This document shows, piece after piece, positions 47,760 through 59,340 of a stretch of 64,000 bases of DNA. Location of the stretch: contig CM075102.1 of NCBI GenBank assembly GCA_037576195.1, positions 29,880,745 to 29,944,744 of the forward strand. The letters are read 5' to 3'. Each line of letters opens with the position of its first letter. The first letter of the stretch is position 1. Under the pieces are notes generated by a model. The model searched no databases, was not told the origin of the DNA, and was given only the letters and a program-made list of their open reading frames with translations. Both the position numbers and the translations under genes were made by a program. The stretch comes from Phytoseiulus persimilis (Eukaryota; Arthropoda; Arachnida; Mesostigmata; Phytoseiidae).

Positions 47760-48847
47760 CCAGCCCCATCCTCTCCGTTTGCAGCAGACGACGCTGGATC
47801 TGGATTTCCTTCCGATAATTTTTCCAATCGAACGAACGGAGTTCGTTCAGTCGACGAAGCGTCATTTCGGAGATTCCGAGACCCGAATGCGAAAGTTTCG
47901 CTGGATAATCATCGCTTTTCCAGTCGGAAAAAATCATGTTCAGTGTTAGCTCCACCTGGTGGCTAGAGCTGCAAGCGGAAGCAACGTGGCCGGCCGACGG
48001 CGATCGTTATGTCGCCGTCTGGGCCGAATCTCTTACTCAGTATTCGCTGCTAGGGCATGAACTGGCGGCCGGTAAAGCTTGACCACTTTTAACTTGTTGT
48101 CTATTCCTGTCAGGGCGTGTCGCCACGGCTCCTGATTGGCCGCGGGATCATATTCGAGTGCAGCCGAGCAGCCTAGAGAAAATCAATTTTTTACGCCGGG
48201 CACCTGATAGCTTCTTTGGTACCTCAAGGTCCGTGCTCCGACTTCGCTGTCAGTCTCCGAAGCATCTCCCGAGTGTCATGGCAGCTGGAGTTTCCCCGAA
48301 TCCTAATCTCGGTTGACAACGCGGAGCTACAGCGCTCGCATGTGAGCCATGCCGGGCAAAAGCAGTCATTGAGTTTAATCTCGCTGATGGATGCGGCTGC
48401 TTGATCAGTTTCAGTTTCTTCCGCGTTCACTTCCGTGGCCCGCGATGTCGGTCTAGGGCGCTCATTCTATTGCTCTTATATTCTGACAGGGAAGATCCCT
48501 ATAATCCCGTAACGGGCTTCTGGTACTGGAGCAACAGCACCAGATGGATGGATGACACCATGGCTTCGCCGCACGTGGTTCCTCAGCCGGCCAGAGCACG
48601 TTGCCGCTGCTGCCAGTTGTGGCGGCGGTGCGTGGTTGATATGGCGGCAGCAGTATTCCTCCTCGAAGAGGGACAGCAATGCTCGCTAGAGCGAACGACC
48701 CAGGCTACCAATGACGCGAAACTACTCCATGCCCCATACCGGCTCGGCTACAGCTGCTGAGACAGCGAAACAAGTGGGGAGGATCGCCATGCGTTGTAGA
48801 ACAATCGATTTCGAGTTGGAGATGAGCGAACTTCAACCCAACAGCTT
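47760..48847. other. Upstream of eEF1A, no gene recognised
   Basis: This stretch lies between the eEF1A promoter and the small signal-peptide open frame. It contains presumed upstream promoter sequence. On the minus strand an Ala/Pro-rich open frame runs through about 48400-48690, but no start or splice arrangement supports it well. Confidence 0.4.
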
Positions 48848-48970
48848 TCAGAATCCCATCCCTACTCGGCGTCCGGTGCATCTGGTTTCTACGAATAGTT
48901 CTGGGGCATCCGCGAGGGCCGCTCCCATGACGGCAGCCAAGAGGACCGAGAAAGCAACGAATCTGTACAT
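48848..48970 (-). CDS. Possible small secreted peptide or first exon (signal peptide)
   Basis: A 40-codon open frame begins with a textbook signal peptide: MYRFVAFSVLLAAVMGAALA, with probable cleavage after ALA, followed by DAPELFVETRC. The literal frame stops at 48848. A GTAGAA at 48892 could instead be a weak donor after 26 codons, making this the first exon of a longer secreted protein whose later exons I cannot place. It lies just beyond the SGT poly(A) signal on the same strand. I do not recognise the product. The hydrophobic core makes it more credible than the other short frames nearby, but no transcript evidence is available. Confidence 0.35.
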   Translation of the reverse strand: MYRFVAFSVLLAAVMGAALADAPELFVETRCTGRRVGMGF

Positions 48971-49053
48971 CGTGAGCGCTGCGATCCTCCAAGAAAACAT
49001 CAGTGTCTTCGATAGACGCAACAGGCGGATAATAATTCACCTAAAACTCCAGT

Positions 49054-49059
49054 TTTATT
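49054..49059 (-). terminator. Poly(A) signal AATAAA, SGT
   Basis: AATAAA on the minus strand lies about 110 bases after the SGT stop at 49171-49169. Confidence 0.7.
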
Positions 49060-49168
49060 CATGGTTTGTCAACACAGAGATGAAGAAGATTGAGTCATCG
49101 ATCGAAGGAAGTGTCGAGTTTCATCTAGCTTCTCTCGTTGTTAGGGTTGTTGTTTCCAGAGGGTGGAT

Positions 49169-51261
49169 TCACTCCTCTAGATTCCATTCCCGCCGCAGTT
49201 GGTCGATAATGGGTCCGTGGCTACTTTGCATCGCTTGGGCGAACTGTTGTCCTCTGGAAATAAGTGAGCGGTATTCGATGAATAGGCGAACGTCGATTTT
49301 CTCATACTGCGACAACTCGGCCGATTCGCTCTTCAAGCAATGGAACCGTGCATAAGACACATCACACCCGTGGCTATCGAGAGCAGTATTCGAACTCGTC
49401 ATCATTGAGCATAGTCGTCTCATGTTCTCCCCTGAACAAGCCCGAACGAGACTCAAGATTGCGCTCGGTTATTTTTCCCCCACGGATCAGGGCTGCATGA
49501 CGAAAGGCTGCAAGGATTCGCATGCGACGCTTCATGAACACGCGCATGAACATCAGAGGGCACGTAGCTGTCCCTGGTGCGGGCTCCGAGCGAGAACGAG
49601 CGAGACTGGGAGTTTGGCCTGAGAAAACTCTCCTTTCACCCCGTTTCGCTCTGGGGTGTCGCGAGAAGCATACTTCGGGAAGATATCAGTGACGCATGCA
49701 GAGAGGGGTGGCTAGCCTCGTCCACCTTCCTTTCACGCGTGAAAAGTACAAATGAAACCAGCGGACGGAGATGTTCGCGCTCCGTACGCGGACGAATTAC
49801 CCAGCGATAAGGTTGAAGGGCTTCTCGATTGTTTACCGAATCTCCCCGCATATCAATGAGAAGGAGAGTACTCCGAGATGCGCAGGGAACCCTCGAACCT
49901 CGCCTCCACCCCACCCTCGAGCCGTTCCAGCAGCTCAACTTCATGTTGGACGATGGAATGACTGCAGAGAAATTGCACAAGTTCACTTACGCTCGGAGCA
50001 AGTTATCGATGCTGAAACCATCGAGCTGACCACCAGCGTCCCCTTCGGCGGGCGGTGCCTGCGCCTCGGTTTGAGGTTGTTGCTGCGGTGGCGGTTGTTG
50101 CTGTCCGGCGTTCAGTGTCCCAGACATAATATTCGTCATAAGATTCTGCATTCCTGGATCTTGCATGATCTGAGTTGCCCATGCTCATCAGGGCCGGATT
50201 ACCTAGAAGCTGCGTGAAATCTGGCAGACCACCAATGCCAGCACCGAGTCCCGCTGCGGGACCGCCAGGTCCGGCGGCCGAGTTTCCGACGCTTCCCCGA
50301 GCCCCTGAGGTACCCTGGAAATATAAGAGGCTCGATCATGGAAGTTTCCGGTGCCGTTTCGTCAGCTCCGGTCAGCGGGCTCTTCATCGGAAGCACCGCG
50401 CTCGTGTTCGAATACCGAAGTTATTGGAGCCGGGGGCTCGTCTTGGAGGTGAACCAATTTTCTACTCACCTTGAGTTGTTCCTGCGCGACTCGGACATTG
50501 TTCTGATAACTTTCGTTGGTGGGATCGTGTTCTAGAGCCTTCTGGTAACATTCGAGCGCTCTTTGATGATCTCCTGAAGCGGCGTAAGCAATCCCCATTC
50601 GGCCGTAAGCTTTTGAGTAAGTTGGATCGATGCTCAGAGCTGCTTCGCAGTCCGCGATGGCTTCTTGGCTCTTCTCTAGCTTGCTGAATGCGGCGGCCCG
50701 GTTGCAGAAGTAAACCGCGTTCTGTGGATCGAGGTCGATCGCTTTCGAGTACATTTCCAAAGCTTCAAGATACTTCTCAGCTTTCAGGAGCTCGTTGCCG
50801 CGCTGCTTCGCCTCTTCAGCTTCGGGTAAGGGCTCTTTTTTTCGGTGCTTCTGTTGCTCTGGACGCTGCGTGCCCCTTGAAGCAGCTCTGCCGAGGTAAA
50901 TCAGACGTTAAAAACTTCGCTCCAAATCTCGACATGATCCCCAGATAGATTAGTTGAAACTCACTCTCTCGTTGCCGGTGGCCGCTCTGAACATGTTTGG
51001 AAGAGTTCTCTCACAGCCAGCGCTGCCATGTCGTCGGGACCTATCTCGTACACGCTTTCTAAACATTGGATGGCAACTGTGGACGATTGACTCTTGTCAG
51101 TAGTTAAGGAAAATCGACCACCGAGGTCGTCACATGGAAACTTCACAAGTGATCCACATACCTTCTAGGCTCTCTTTGCTTTCCTCTGAGATTAGGGCGT
51201 TACTGAGTTCGTCTCGCAGATGCCGAAGTATGCACACGGCGATTCGTTGCGATTCGGTCAT
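49169..51261 (-). CDS. SGTA: Small glutamine-rich TPR-containing co-chaperone (SGT/SGTA), with a one-base frameshift in exon 4
   Basis: A cytosolic co-chaperone that links Hsp70/Hsp90 to the BAG6/GET tail-anchored protein route. Five exons on the minus strand: 51261-51162, 51076-50965, 50887-50470, 50314-49991 and 49253-49169; all splice phases agree. The N-terminal dimerisation domain contains [20 protein letters not shown]. Three TPRs follow ([55 protein letters not shown]). Then come [16 protein letters not shown], a [16 protein letters not shown] block and a Gln/Pro-rich segment, and the last exon gives GQQFAQAMQ and [11 protein letters not shown]. An extra G in the run complementary to 50178-50180 breaks the frame between LMSM and the QIMQDP block. 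With that base disregarded the protein is about 345 residues, near the family length. This looks like the same type of error as in eEF1A. The gene is head to head with CLP1. Confidence 0.93.
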
Positions 51262-52122
51262 CTTGCTTCCGCGATACCGTTCGCTCCTGAAGTGAGGAAT
51301 TATCAATGGAGGGCCGTGTTCTCAATCTCTGGGAAATTTTCCAAAGGTCTTCTCACACGAGATTCCAACTAGAAGATGAATCATGAGAACACTTGATAAG
51401 TGGGGAGTCCTCGATACGTCGCGGATTCTCATCTGACACTGGCACTCAGAACATACGAATCTTTCTCCATGTCTGGACATTTCGGCCAACTATCACTCCG
51501 CTTTTTTGCTTTTCGCCAATTTTACACGTGTCCGATTCCAAGACCACTTACGAGATTTTGCTTCAAAAGCAAGTGAGATGTTGGCACCCACTTGACGCTC
51601 ACGAGGGAAGTCGATGTCACCGGTGGAACTGGGATATGAATAACAGCAGGTTGGTTCCTTCAGATAGCTCTCCGAGTTAGAATGTGATTCCGGGTTTCAC
51701 GCACTCTGTTGACTTGAGCGCTCCTCTAGGGTTCGATGGTGTTGTCAGATCAGACACTGCCACCATTTTGTGGCGTGTCTGGGCCGCTGATTGCGGCGAA
51801 ACCCTACTCGGAGAACCTGCGGAATTTCCCACGGAGTTTTCCTTACCGCATTGGTTCTGAGCGGTGGCACGCACTGCGAGAGATAGCTGGCTGGTTCGGA
51901 ACGGGGATCCGCTCATCTCATTCCTTTCCGTCACATATATTGAATCATGTAGTGCACCGATGTCGACAACTCTGCTCCACCAAAATCCTAGACTGGGGCT
52001 GTTTCGATGAGCTCGGATCGTGTTTTCATCTCCTCAGTGTCGATGGCCATCATGTGCTCCTGTGGCGCAAAACCAAACAGACCTGAGACAACACCAGTGA
52101 TACTGCGGTCGGTACACTCCAG
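51262..52122. promoter_or_regulatory. Divergent promoter region between SGT and CLP1
   Basis: About 860 bp separate the two divergent start codons. No TATA box is obvious for either gene, as expected for housekeeping promoters. A CACTCCAG acceptor-like sequence directly precedes the CLP1 ATG, so a 5' untranslated exon of CLP1 may lie within this interval. Confidence 0.5.
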
Positions 52123-53658
52123 ATGGCGGACGAAGTGAAACAGGAGTTCAAGTTGGAGAAGGAGAATGAGCTCCGTTTCGAAGTTGAAGCTCCTCACAAG
52201 GCTCGGCTCGAACTCGTAGAAGGGCACGCAGAGATCTTCGGTGTGGAGATCGTCAAAGACAAGCAGTACCAATTCACAAGCGGTAAGTGTCGCATCGTGA
52301 ACCATTCACAGGTAGAGGAATGGCATGTTCCTACTAACATCGAGTCCTGAACTCCATAGGTTCAAAGATCGCAGTTTTCACGTGGCATGGCTGTACGCTT
52401 CGACTTTTCGGCACCACCGAGGTCGCCTACGTCTCGAAGGAAACTCCGATGGTCATTTATGCGAATATTCACGCCGTTCTTGAACAGATCAGGCAGAAAG
52501 CCGAGCAGAAAGGAACGAAAGGCCCCACTGTGATGCTCGTGGGGCCTTCTGACGTGGGCAAATCCACCCTATGTAAAATTCTGCTAAACTACGCCGTGCG
52601 ACAGGGGCGACGGCCCGTTTTCGCTGACTTGGACGTAGGCCAGGGACAAATCTCGATACCGGGCACAATCGGAGCCGTTCTCGTGGAGCGACCGTCGGAT
52701 GTCGAGGAGGGGTTCAGTCAGCAGGGGCCGCTAGTCTTCCACTTCGGTCACATCTCTCCTGGGGAGAACATTGAGCTGTACAACATGCTCACTCAGAAGC
52801 TTGCCCAAGTGCTTCGAACCAGAGCCAACGTCAACAAGAAGGCTTCTCACAGCGGAGTCATCATCAACACCTGCGGATGGGTAAGCTCCTGTTCCGGATC
52901 GCTCCCGGAGTCGTTCAGGGCCGAGAGAATTCTGGCGAGAATACTCCTAGAGTCGCTAACCCCCCCAATCGATACGTTCACAGGTGAAGCAATCTGGATA
53001 CAGAGCATTGCTGAACGCCGTGTTGAATTTCGAAGCAGACGTCGTATTGGTAATGGATCAAGAGAGACTGTATAACGAAATGGTCCGGGATCTCCCGGCA
53101 TTCGTGAACATAGTTTTCACACCAAAATCAGGAGGTGTCGTTGAGCGCGTGAAGAAAGTTCGAATAGAGAGCCGAGAGGCCGCGGTGAAACAGTATTTCT
53201 ACGGGTTGAAGACAGCTCTATATCCGCACTCGTTCGATGTCAAATTCAATGAGGTCAAAGTGTATAAAATAGGAGCACCCTCTCTGCCGACTCCTGCATG
53301 CCCCTCGGTGAGTAGTAACCCTGACTAGATATGAAAGAGGAATAGATTGTTGGCTTCCTCTGATCTCATCTAAACCTTTTTCTGCAGGAATGAAGGTCGA
53401 GAACAATCGCACAAAGCTCGTTGAGATTCACAGCACGGCTTCGCTCCTACACCACTCCTCGCCGTTTCGTTCGCATCCCCGGGGGATCAAGATGAAGATA
53501 TCATCCTAAGCAACGTGGCGGGGTTCCTATGCGTGACAAACGTTGATACAGAGAGGAATACGATGACCGTTCTATCACCGCAGCCCCGCCCGCTGCCCAA
53601 ATCGGTGTTACTTTTGAGCGATTACGCAGTTCGTCGACTCCGCCCATTGATGAAATAA
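52123..53658 (+). CDS. CLP1: Polyribonucleotide 5'-hydroxyl-kinase CLP1 (two one-base frameshifts)
   Basis: An RNA 5'-kinase of the tRNA splicing endonuclease complex and a subunit of pre-mRNA cleavage factor II; nuclear. Four exons: 52123-52282, 52360-52880, 52984-53307 and 53388-53658. The predicted length, allowing for two missing bases, is 425 residues, identical to the usual length. The N-terminal domain begins [20 protein letters not shown]. The Walker A loop [11 protein letters not shown] lies at about 115-125, followed by [20 protein letters not shown] and [11 protein letters not shown], with [11 protein letters not shown] and [10 protein letters not shown] near the end. One base is missing near 53288 (the CCGAC before the exon 3 end) and one near 53455 (CACTCC in exon 4). 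Each shifts the frame away from, or back to, an otherwise perfect match to the family. The first and last parts of the protein are well conserved, so this does not look like an old pseudogene. A poly(A) signal follows closely. Confidence 0.93.
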
Positions 53659-53680
53659 TCGTATAATTATTTGTGTACAT

Positions 53681-53686
53681 AATAAA
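53681..53686 (+). terminator. Poly(A) signal AATAAA, CLP1
   Basis: AATAAA lies 23 bases after the TAA stop at 53656-53658, giving a very short 3' untranslated region. Confidence 0.75.
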
Positions 53687-53689
53687 CTG

Positions 53690-56600
53690 TTGAAGTCGGA
53701 TACAGCTGTTGTAATTTGATAGCAATCATGTTGTCACTTCTCGGCCGGAGCTCACTGCCAACTCGCCTCCTGGGAGCTACAGGGAACTCCCATACGCAAA
53801 GCCGCTCAACGATAACTCCGAGCGGTGCGACTCATCGCTGGTATCATCGGTGGGCGTTGCAACGTTAAGATCAGTTGGGATCACAACAGTACCTGATTCC
53901 CTTTTTGCCGCGGAGGAAATAATAAAGCTTCTCCTGACTCCCGCGGATACGAGTGTAGCAATTCGAAGAAATTAGCGCGATAAAACATTAGGAGAAACTC
54001 CGGAAAACCTTCAATTCCCGAAGTCCTCATTTCTGTCCCCACCGAATCGATGCAAGATCCGATGGGAGCGCCCTTCAAGTTTCGGGAAAAACAATCTCCG
54101 GAACAAATGACTTTGTTTTCCAACTGGGAATGCTCGGGAGCTCTTTCGGGTTGGGAAAATTTAATTGTGTAGAACATTGAATGTTTACCTAAGTGGCTGA
54201 CAGGCTTTCGGCGCGCTTCTTCGATTGAGTCGTCGGAAGTCACTGTGCCAGCTCGATTCGGGCGGTGATAGTAAGAACTCTGACGCACAGCGGCTGACTC
54301 GGAGGCGGTTAGCGGTCGAACTTAACCTCAGTTTTGCTGTTCTTGAGACTCCGACACCTATGTTGAGATACTGGTTCCATTCTGAAGCTCGCTGGACAGC
54401 GGAGTCCAAGGGTAGAAACCATCCGTTGGTTGACGTTATCGTCGAACTCCGAAGTCAGCGACACACCGAATTTGTCTCGCTTCAGACACGACTGCATTCT
54501 GGATTATAATGAACAAAACGAAATGAGCGAGCCGTGCAGCCGATCGCTCCTGACTAACAGATGTAGAAGGATCAACATCAAATTAGACGTCAGGTTTGAA
54601 TCTGGAATCGAACGGATTACGAGAATAAACTTCCAGGCTGAAATATGGAAGAATCGACGATGAAGCGAGGGGGGAGCGCAGGTTCATCTCTTTTTTCTGA
54701 ATCATGACGGCGTTCCCGTTCAAAGTCACCCACTGGATCGGCCCGGAATCACTGAGCTTGGACGGAACGAGAAGAGGAAACCGGAGAAATCAGCCAATCC
54801 CGTCACTCGATATCTTGGGCGAGGGGTGAGCAGCCGGCGGTCCGCGGGAGAAGTTCTGCCACAGGGAGAGAGTTGTGATTCTTTGCGGATCCGATTGACT
54901 CTGAAGTATCGAGGGGTACTGCATACGATAGCATTCAATCGCTAAACTCGATTTTGAGGGAAATATCGACTTCAACAAGAATCATGCATGACCGTATTAA
55001 GATATCATACGGAACCAAGGGATACATGTGTGCTTCACACCACTTAACGGATGGTCCGCGGCGCACCTGGCTACTCGCCCCTAAACTGGAGCTATTTCTT
55101 TTTGATAGCGAACCTGACATTATTCCATGAAGATCGGATTTGGCGAATCTGTGGACGCCGTGCTGCTGAGCTTCAGCAGGTATTGGTTCCCGGTTCCTCC
55201 AAGTCGACTTTAATTTCCATTAAGTTTCTTGGGAAGCTTCCAACAGTTGAGTGGAATGATACTTCGCACAGACTCCGGTTGTACTCCTATGAGTTATCCA
55301 GATTCCCAGAGCATTTGTGGCTCGAATACGAGTGCTGTTTCAGGTTCCAAGACCAATGAGTCCTATTGAGTATGCATGCGGAAGCTGTTGGTCATGCAAC
55401 GTTGTGAGCACCACAACTCGGGTTCAGGACGTTGGAATCATTCCGCTGTTCACAATCGGCGGTTCCATTGCGGAGACATGGATTCAGGGAAAACTCCGAC
55501 GAGCTGTGGGAGAGCGCGATTCTGATCAGATTACTCAAATAAAAAAATGGAAAAGATGCGCGTTCGCAAGAGCTTTTGATCAAGGAGTTCGCCCTGATCG
55601 GTCAAAGTTTCACCGAAATACAGCTCAAAACACGGAGGCCACCAAAATGTTGCAGCTTGAAATTGACACCCTGTTTATCACTTCTATGATCCGCTCTTGA
55701 GATTCAAATACCCGTATTGAAATTGCTCCGTGGTGGCATCGTGGAGAGGACTATGTTCTTCCTTCGACAATAGATTCGATATATTTCATGTCAAAGTCAT
55801 TAGCAGTCCTATGACGACTCGAGGCTCGCTGGGAAGTCACTGCGACACTCCGAAGCTTCGATGTGGAGCCAAACTTGAGGAGTCCCTACCGGGATCATTT
55901 TTGCTCGGTGGAACCCCTCCTCATAGTCCGTTCCGCAGGGAGCCGCCCCCGATGGAAATACTATTGAGCCGGATGAGATTCGGAGATTAAATATCGAGAG
56001 GGTCTGAACCACCATTTACAGAAGGAGAATAATTTGAACGAGCGCTCTGCAGAGCCGGGCTCCCGCGTTCTCCGCTTCCGCCATAACGCGAGAGGAGCTT
56101 TCCGCTGCGACACAGGACTCCCGCGTAGGTTCTACGCTAGAGAAGCCTCCCCTGATGGCGGATAGTCAACCCATTCCAGGGATTCCTGTATTCCACAGAT
56201 ATGATGCTGTGCACGCTCAATCAATCAGGGTCCACATAGGAAGCGCCATGGAATTCGATGTGGAAACATGGGAGCACCGGTGCTGCCGATTTCATACATA
56301 GGGCTTGACGTCAAATTCCAAACAAGGCTTGATGCGGAACGAGATTGCTGGTTGGGTAAATTACCCTTCCAAGGACATCACAGCTGCACCTTGCTCCTCC
56401 ATCACATCCTCGCCGTATCTAAGATAAGCCCAACGGACCTTGTTGCGAAGGTCATCCCAAGTGGCTCAGTGGGACAGCTGCCCGCGGAAAACGCCGAGAT
56501 GTTTTCTCTTCATTTCTTGGTCGTCCACATGGATCGACATGTGAATTCGATGGATCTGCTTCCCCGATTCCCTGGATAATGGCTCGCCGGTCACCAGCGA

Positions 56601-57530
56601 GCGGTAGCCCCAAAGCCACACTAGACTTATCAGAACATTGGTGGGTTCAATCCCCCCAAAATCATGAACTATCATTGCTGTGCAACATGAACCACTCCCT
56701 CCGCGATAAGTGATTTCGGAGCAGATGGGCAAGCCGAGGGCATCAACATGATCGGGCTCAAACCCTTTTCGCTGAAGCCCCTCGGACCCTTCCCTGCGCA
56801 GGGTCCCTCGCCATGGGCTGCCCCTCGCGGACACAGTGAATTTATCGCCGATCCGTAGTTGTCATAAACTCAGCAAGTGGCCGCGGGACCCTCACGAGTA
56901 AACTTCTCTATAACTTGAGGGAAATGTGCTCTCGGATGAGGACGTTCCCGCACGATTAGCTTCCAAATGGGAACTCCTAAGAAAGATACGCGCTTCTGTC
57001 CACCGCTCGGATGATTCGTTGTGTTTGTGTCCACTGCCACCGATGCGTGTTCATGGTGACTTCAATGTGTTTTGATGTTGGTGAATGTTTCCATGTGTCA
57101 GACAAGCATTCGTGGTACTCGACTCAACGAAAATGCTCTCCAACAAGACGTGCTCTCTTCCGTGTCGTACCAGCATCATCTTCGGTTTCTCGATGGTCGT
57201 CATCATCGGTAGATATCCCCGCTTTCATTCAAATTTTCAAAAGTTCGCTCCAGAATCGGATTCAGTGAACCACTCGGGACAACCTGACTCCTTGGACATT
57301 AGCCCTCTCCGAGCTTGTGATGAGATGAGCCGCGTCCAACTCGAGTCAGAAGTACTCCGAGGGCATCGAAGAAGACTACGTCTCAATTCAGGCTGAGCCG
57401 CAGCCAGATCTAGAAACACGATCGAACCAGAATATGGTCATTCGGATAGAGTTGAGGACCGAGCGACAAGTGAACGTCACTTGCGTTTCGCAGAGCAACC
57501 CGAGCTCTTTTTGCTACTGATAGCTGGCAT
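53690..57530. other. Intergenic, no gene recognised
   Basis: Short open frames on both strands only. A GGTTCAATCC at 56644-56653 with a weak upstream A-box-like sequence resembles a Pol III B box, but no tRNA or clear SINE structure follows. Confidence 0.4.
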
Positions 57531-58478
57531 TCACTCACTCCTGTCAGTTGCTGGCTGTAACCGTGACTTGACGCCACACGGATGGGCTTTTCCTTGTTGG
57601 AAAATGCGCTTGGTCACTGCAGGCGTGTCTTCGTTACGGAATCGAACCAACCGCATCGTCACATTGTCCGTGATCAGGTGAACGAAGCTCCGAAGGGAAA
57701 CACCGCCAACTATGACAGCGAGAACTTGCTTGCTGGAAGCACCGGCCACGAAGACCGAATTCGACTCTAAGTTACGCCAATAACGAATTCCCCAGCAATC
57801 CGTTCGAGGAAAATAGTCACAACATTCGCAAATCATCACTGGTCGGTGGCGAACAGCCATTTTCTCACTCGGTCCCGAAAGCAAGAACGTCGGCCTCCGA
57901 GAAATGGGTCCGGCGTGCGGACAGCTTTCACGTCCATCTTGGATCCTGCGGGAACATACTGGGACCGCGACTCCATCGCCATCGATCCGACGTTCGGGAT
58001 AGTCAGGCGTTTCCCAGTTCTCGTAAGGGGGCCCTAGGTGTGACAACTTGAAAGCCTCGCGTGCCAAGCTAGAAGTCTTCCGAAGTCTCGCAGTCCCTCC
58101 CACAAGACTCACTGTCGGGAGGATACAAGAATCTGGGGTCGAAACGCTGAACTTACGGCTTCGTTCGCTCATCGGTTCGTGAACTCCAGTCAGAACTGGG
58201 AGGAGCCAGAGAATTTCCACTTCATGGAGTAATGTCGTGAAATTGAAGAACACCTCGAGGCTTCGACGGACGGAGAGCCTCTTGTCGGAGAGAAAGATTC
58301 GAGAACATAAAAGAAAGACGCGTTTACTGTAGACTTGATGAAGACTGGGGAAAGCTTTCGGCTGATCTGAACTGAGCTGAGGTTTGATCATCGAAGCCAA
58401 AGCTGGATGAATTGAAGTGTTCGTCTTCCCTCTACTCGTGGGTAATTGAGCGAGTTTGCAGTAAATCCGAAAGGCCAT
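57531..58478 (-). CDS. Unexplained 315-codon open frame, hypothetical
   Basis: This is the longest open frame in the window outside recognised genes and their antisense shadows. Its length is unlikely by chance at this base composition (the random expectation is far below one per window). The translation has a hydrophobic stretch (VFFNFTTLLHEVEILWLLPVL) and a Cys cluster (MICECCDYFPRTDC), but I recognise no domain. It is Ser/Arg-rich like the random frames around it. A GTGAGT at the codons for LPTVSL could be a splice donor, so only the first third or so might be coding. Treat it as a candidate only. Confidence 0.25.
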   Translation of the reverse strand: MAFRIYCKLAQLPTSRGKTNTSIHPALASMIKPQLSSDQPKAFPSLHQVYSKRVFLLCSRIFLSDKRLSVRRSLEVFFNFTTLLHEVEILWLLPVLTGVHEPMSERSRKFSVSTPDSCILPTVSLVGGTARLRKTSSLAREAFKLSHLGPPYENWETPDYPERRIDGDGVAVPVCSRRIQDGRESCPHAGPISRRPTFLLSGPSEKMAVRHRPVMICECCDYFPRTDCWGIRYWRNLESNSVFVAGASSKQVLAVIVGGVSLRSFVHLITDNVTMRLVRFRNEDTPAVTKRIFQQGKAHPCGVKSRLQPATDRSE

Positions 58479-59042
58479 TCAAACGTTCGACAGCTTGCCC
58501 ACCAGCCCAGGAGCCGATCAGCCAGACTATCTGCTGCACGCGCTAGATTCAAGCTTAGCCGGCGATGGATTCACTTCTAAAACCCTATTGATTCCAACGT
58601 CTCCCTTGTCCCACCCAAGATTCTAGTGATTTGCGCGTATCAAAAGCCGATTGGATTAATGGCTGGGATTGCCCCCCTGCTCTGAAGTTTGTGTAGTCCT
58701 GAATGAAGTCCGTCGCTATTAGCTTCCACTTCCTTGACTCAGAGGAATTATGGGATTTATAACGACTGTCCGTGGAACGATGGATCTCCTTCTTTCCTCG
58801 TGCCGGGTCTGATGGGAGTTCGAGAACTCGGTTACGCACCTCACCCGGCCGAGGGGCTACGCATGTAATCGATTCCCCACAAAAGAGCTACGATCCGTGT
58901 GGGACTTCTATTAGAGTGCGATGCCGCTAAGCTCATGCGTTAGACCGCATCCGATGGGAGACCGAACGCTGAGTGTCTCAAATGAAACGTTTTTTCTCGG
59001 GATCGGCTTGCATTATTTGTTGGTTGAGTGTTGTCTCGGCCG

Positions 59043-59053
59043 CCCCCCCCCCC
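59043..59053 (+). repeat. Homopolymer run of 11 C
   Basis: Eleven consecutive C. Length is likely unreliable, and no gene that I can support spans it. Confidence 0.85.
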
Positions 59054-59340
59054 GTTCTTCTCACAGCCAGATTCCCCGCTTACAAACTGAGCTCCGGCCG
59101 GCGTTGTGGCAGATGATGGAGGAGACGTTCTGTTTTCTTTGCTGAGCAGGCTTAGAATTCGGTCACCACTGAGCTGGAGTGGATGTGCTAGTCCGCAGTG
59201 GTCAGATCGCTATGTTTGCTTCAGGATGCAGAACGCTGGTCGCCAGTTCAAGCTAGCGCTTCGAGGATCACGGATCCTCGTCTTTCAGCAAACTTGAATC
59301 CTGGATGTGAGCCAGAGGGCGAACCGAAAGTATGTTCTGA

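Noticed and set aside
56600..56840. Possible tRNA-derived SINE with a B-box-like GGTTCAATCC
   Set aside because: The A box is poor, there is no poly(A) or simple-repeat tail, and no flanking duplication was found.
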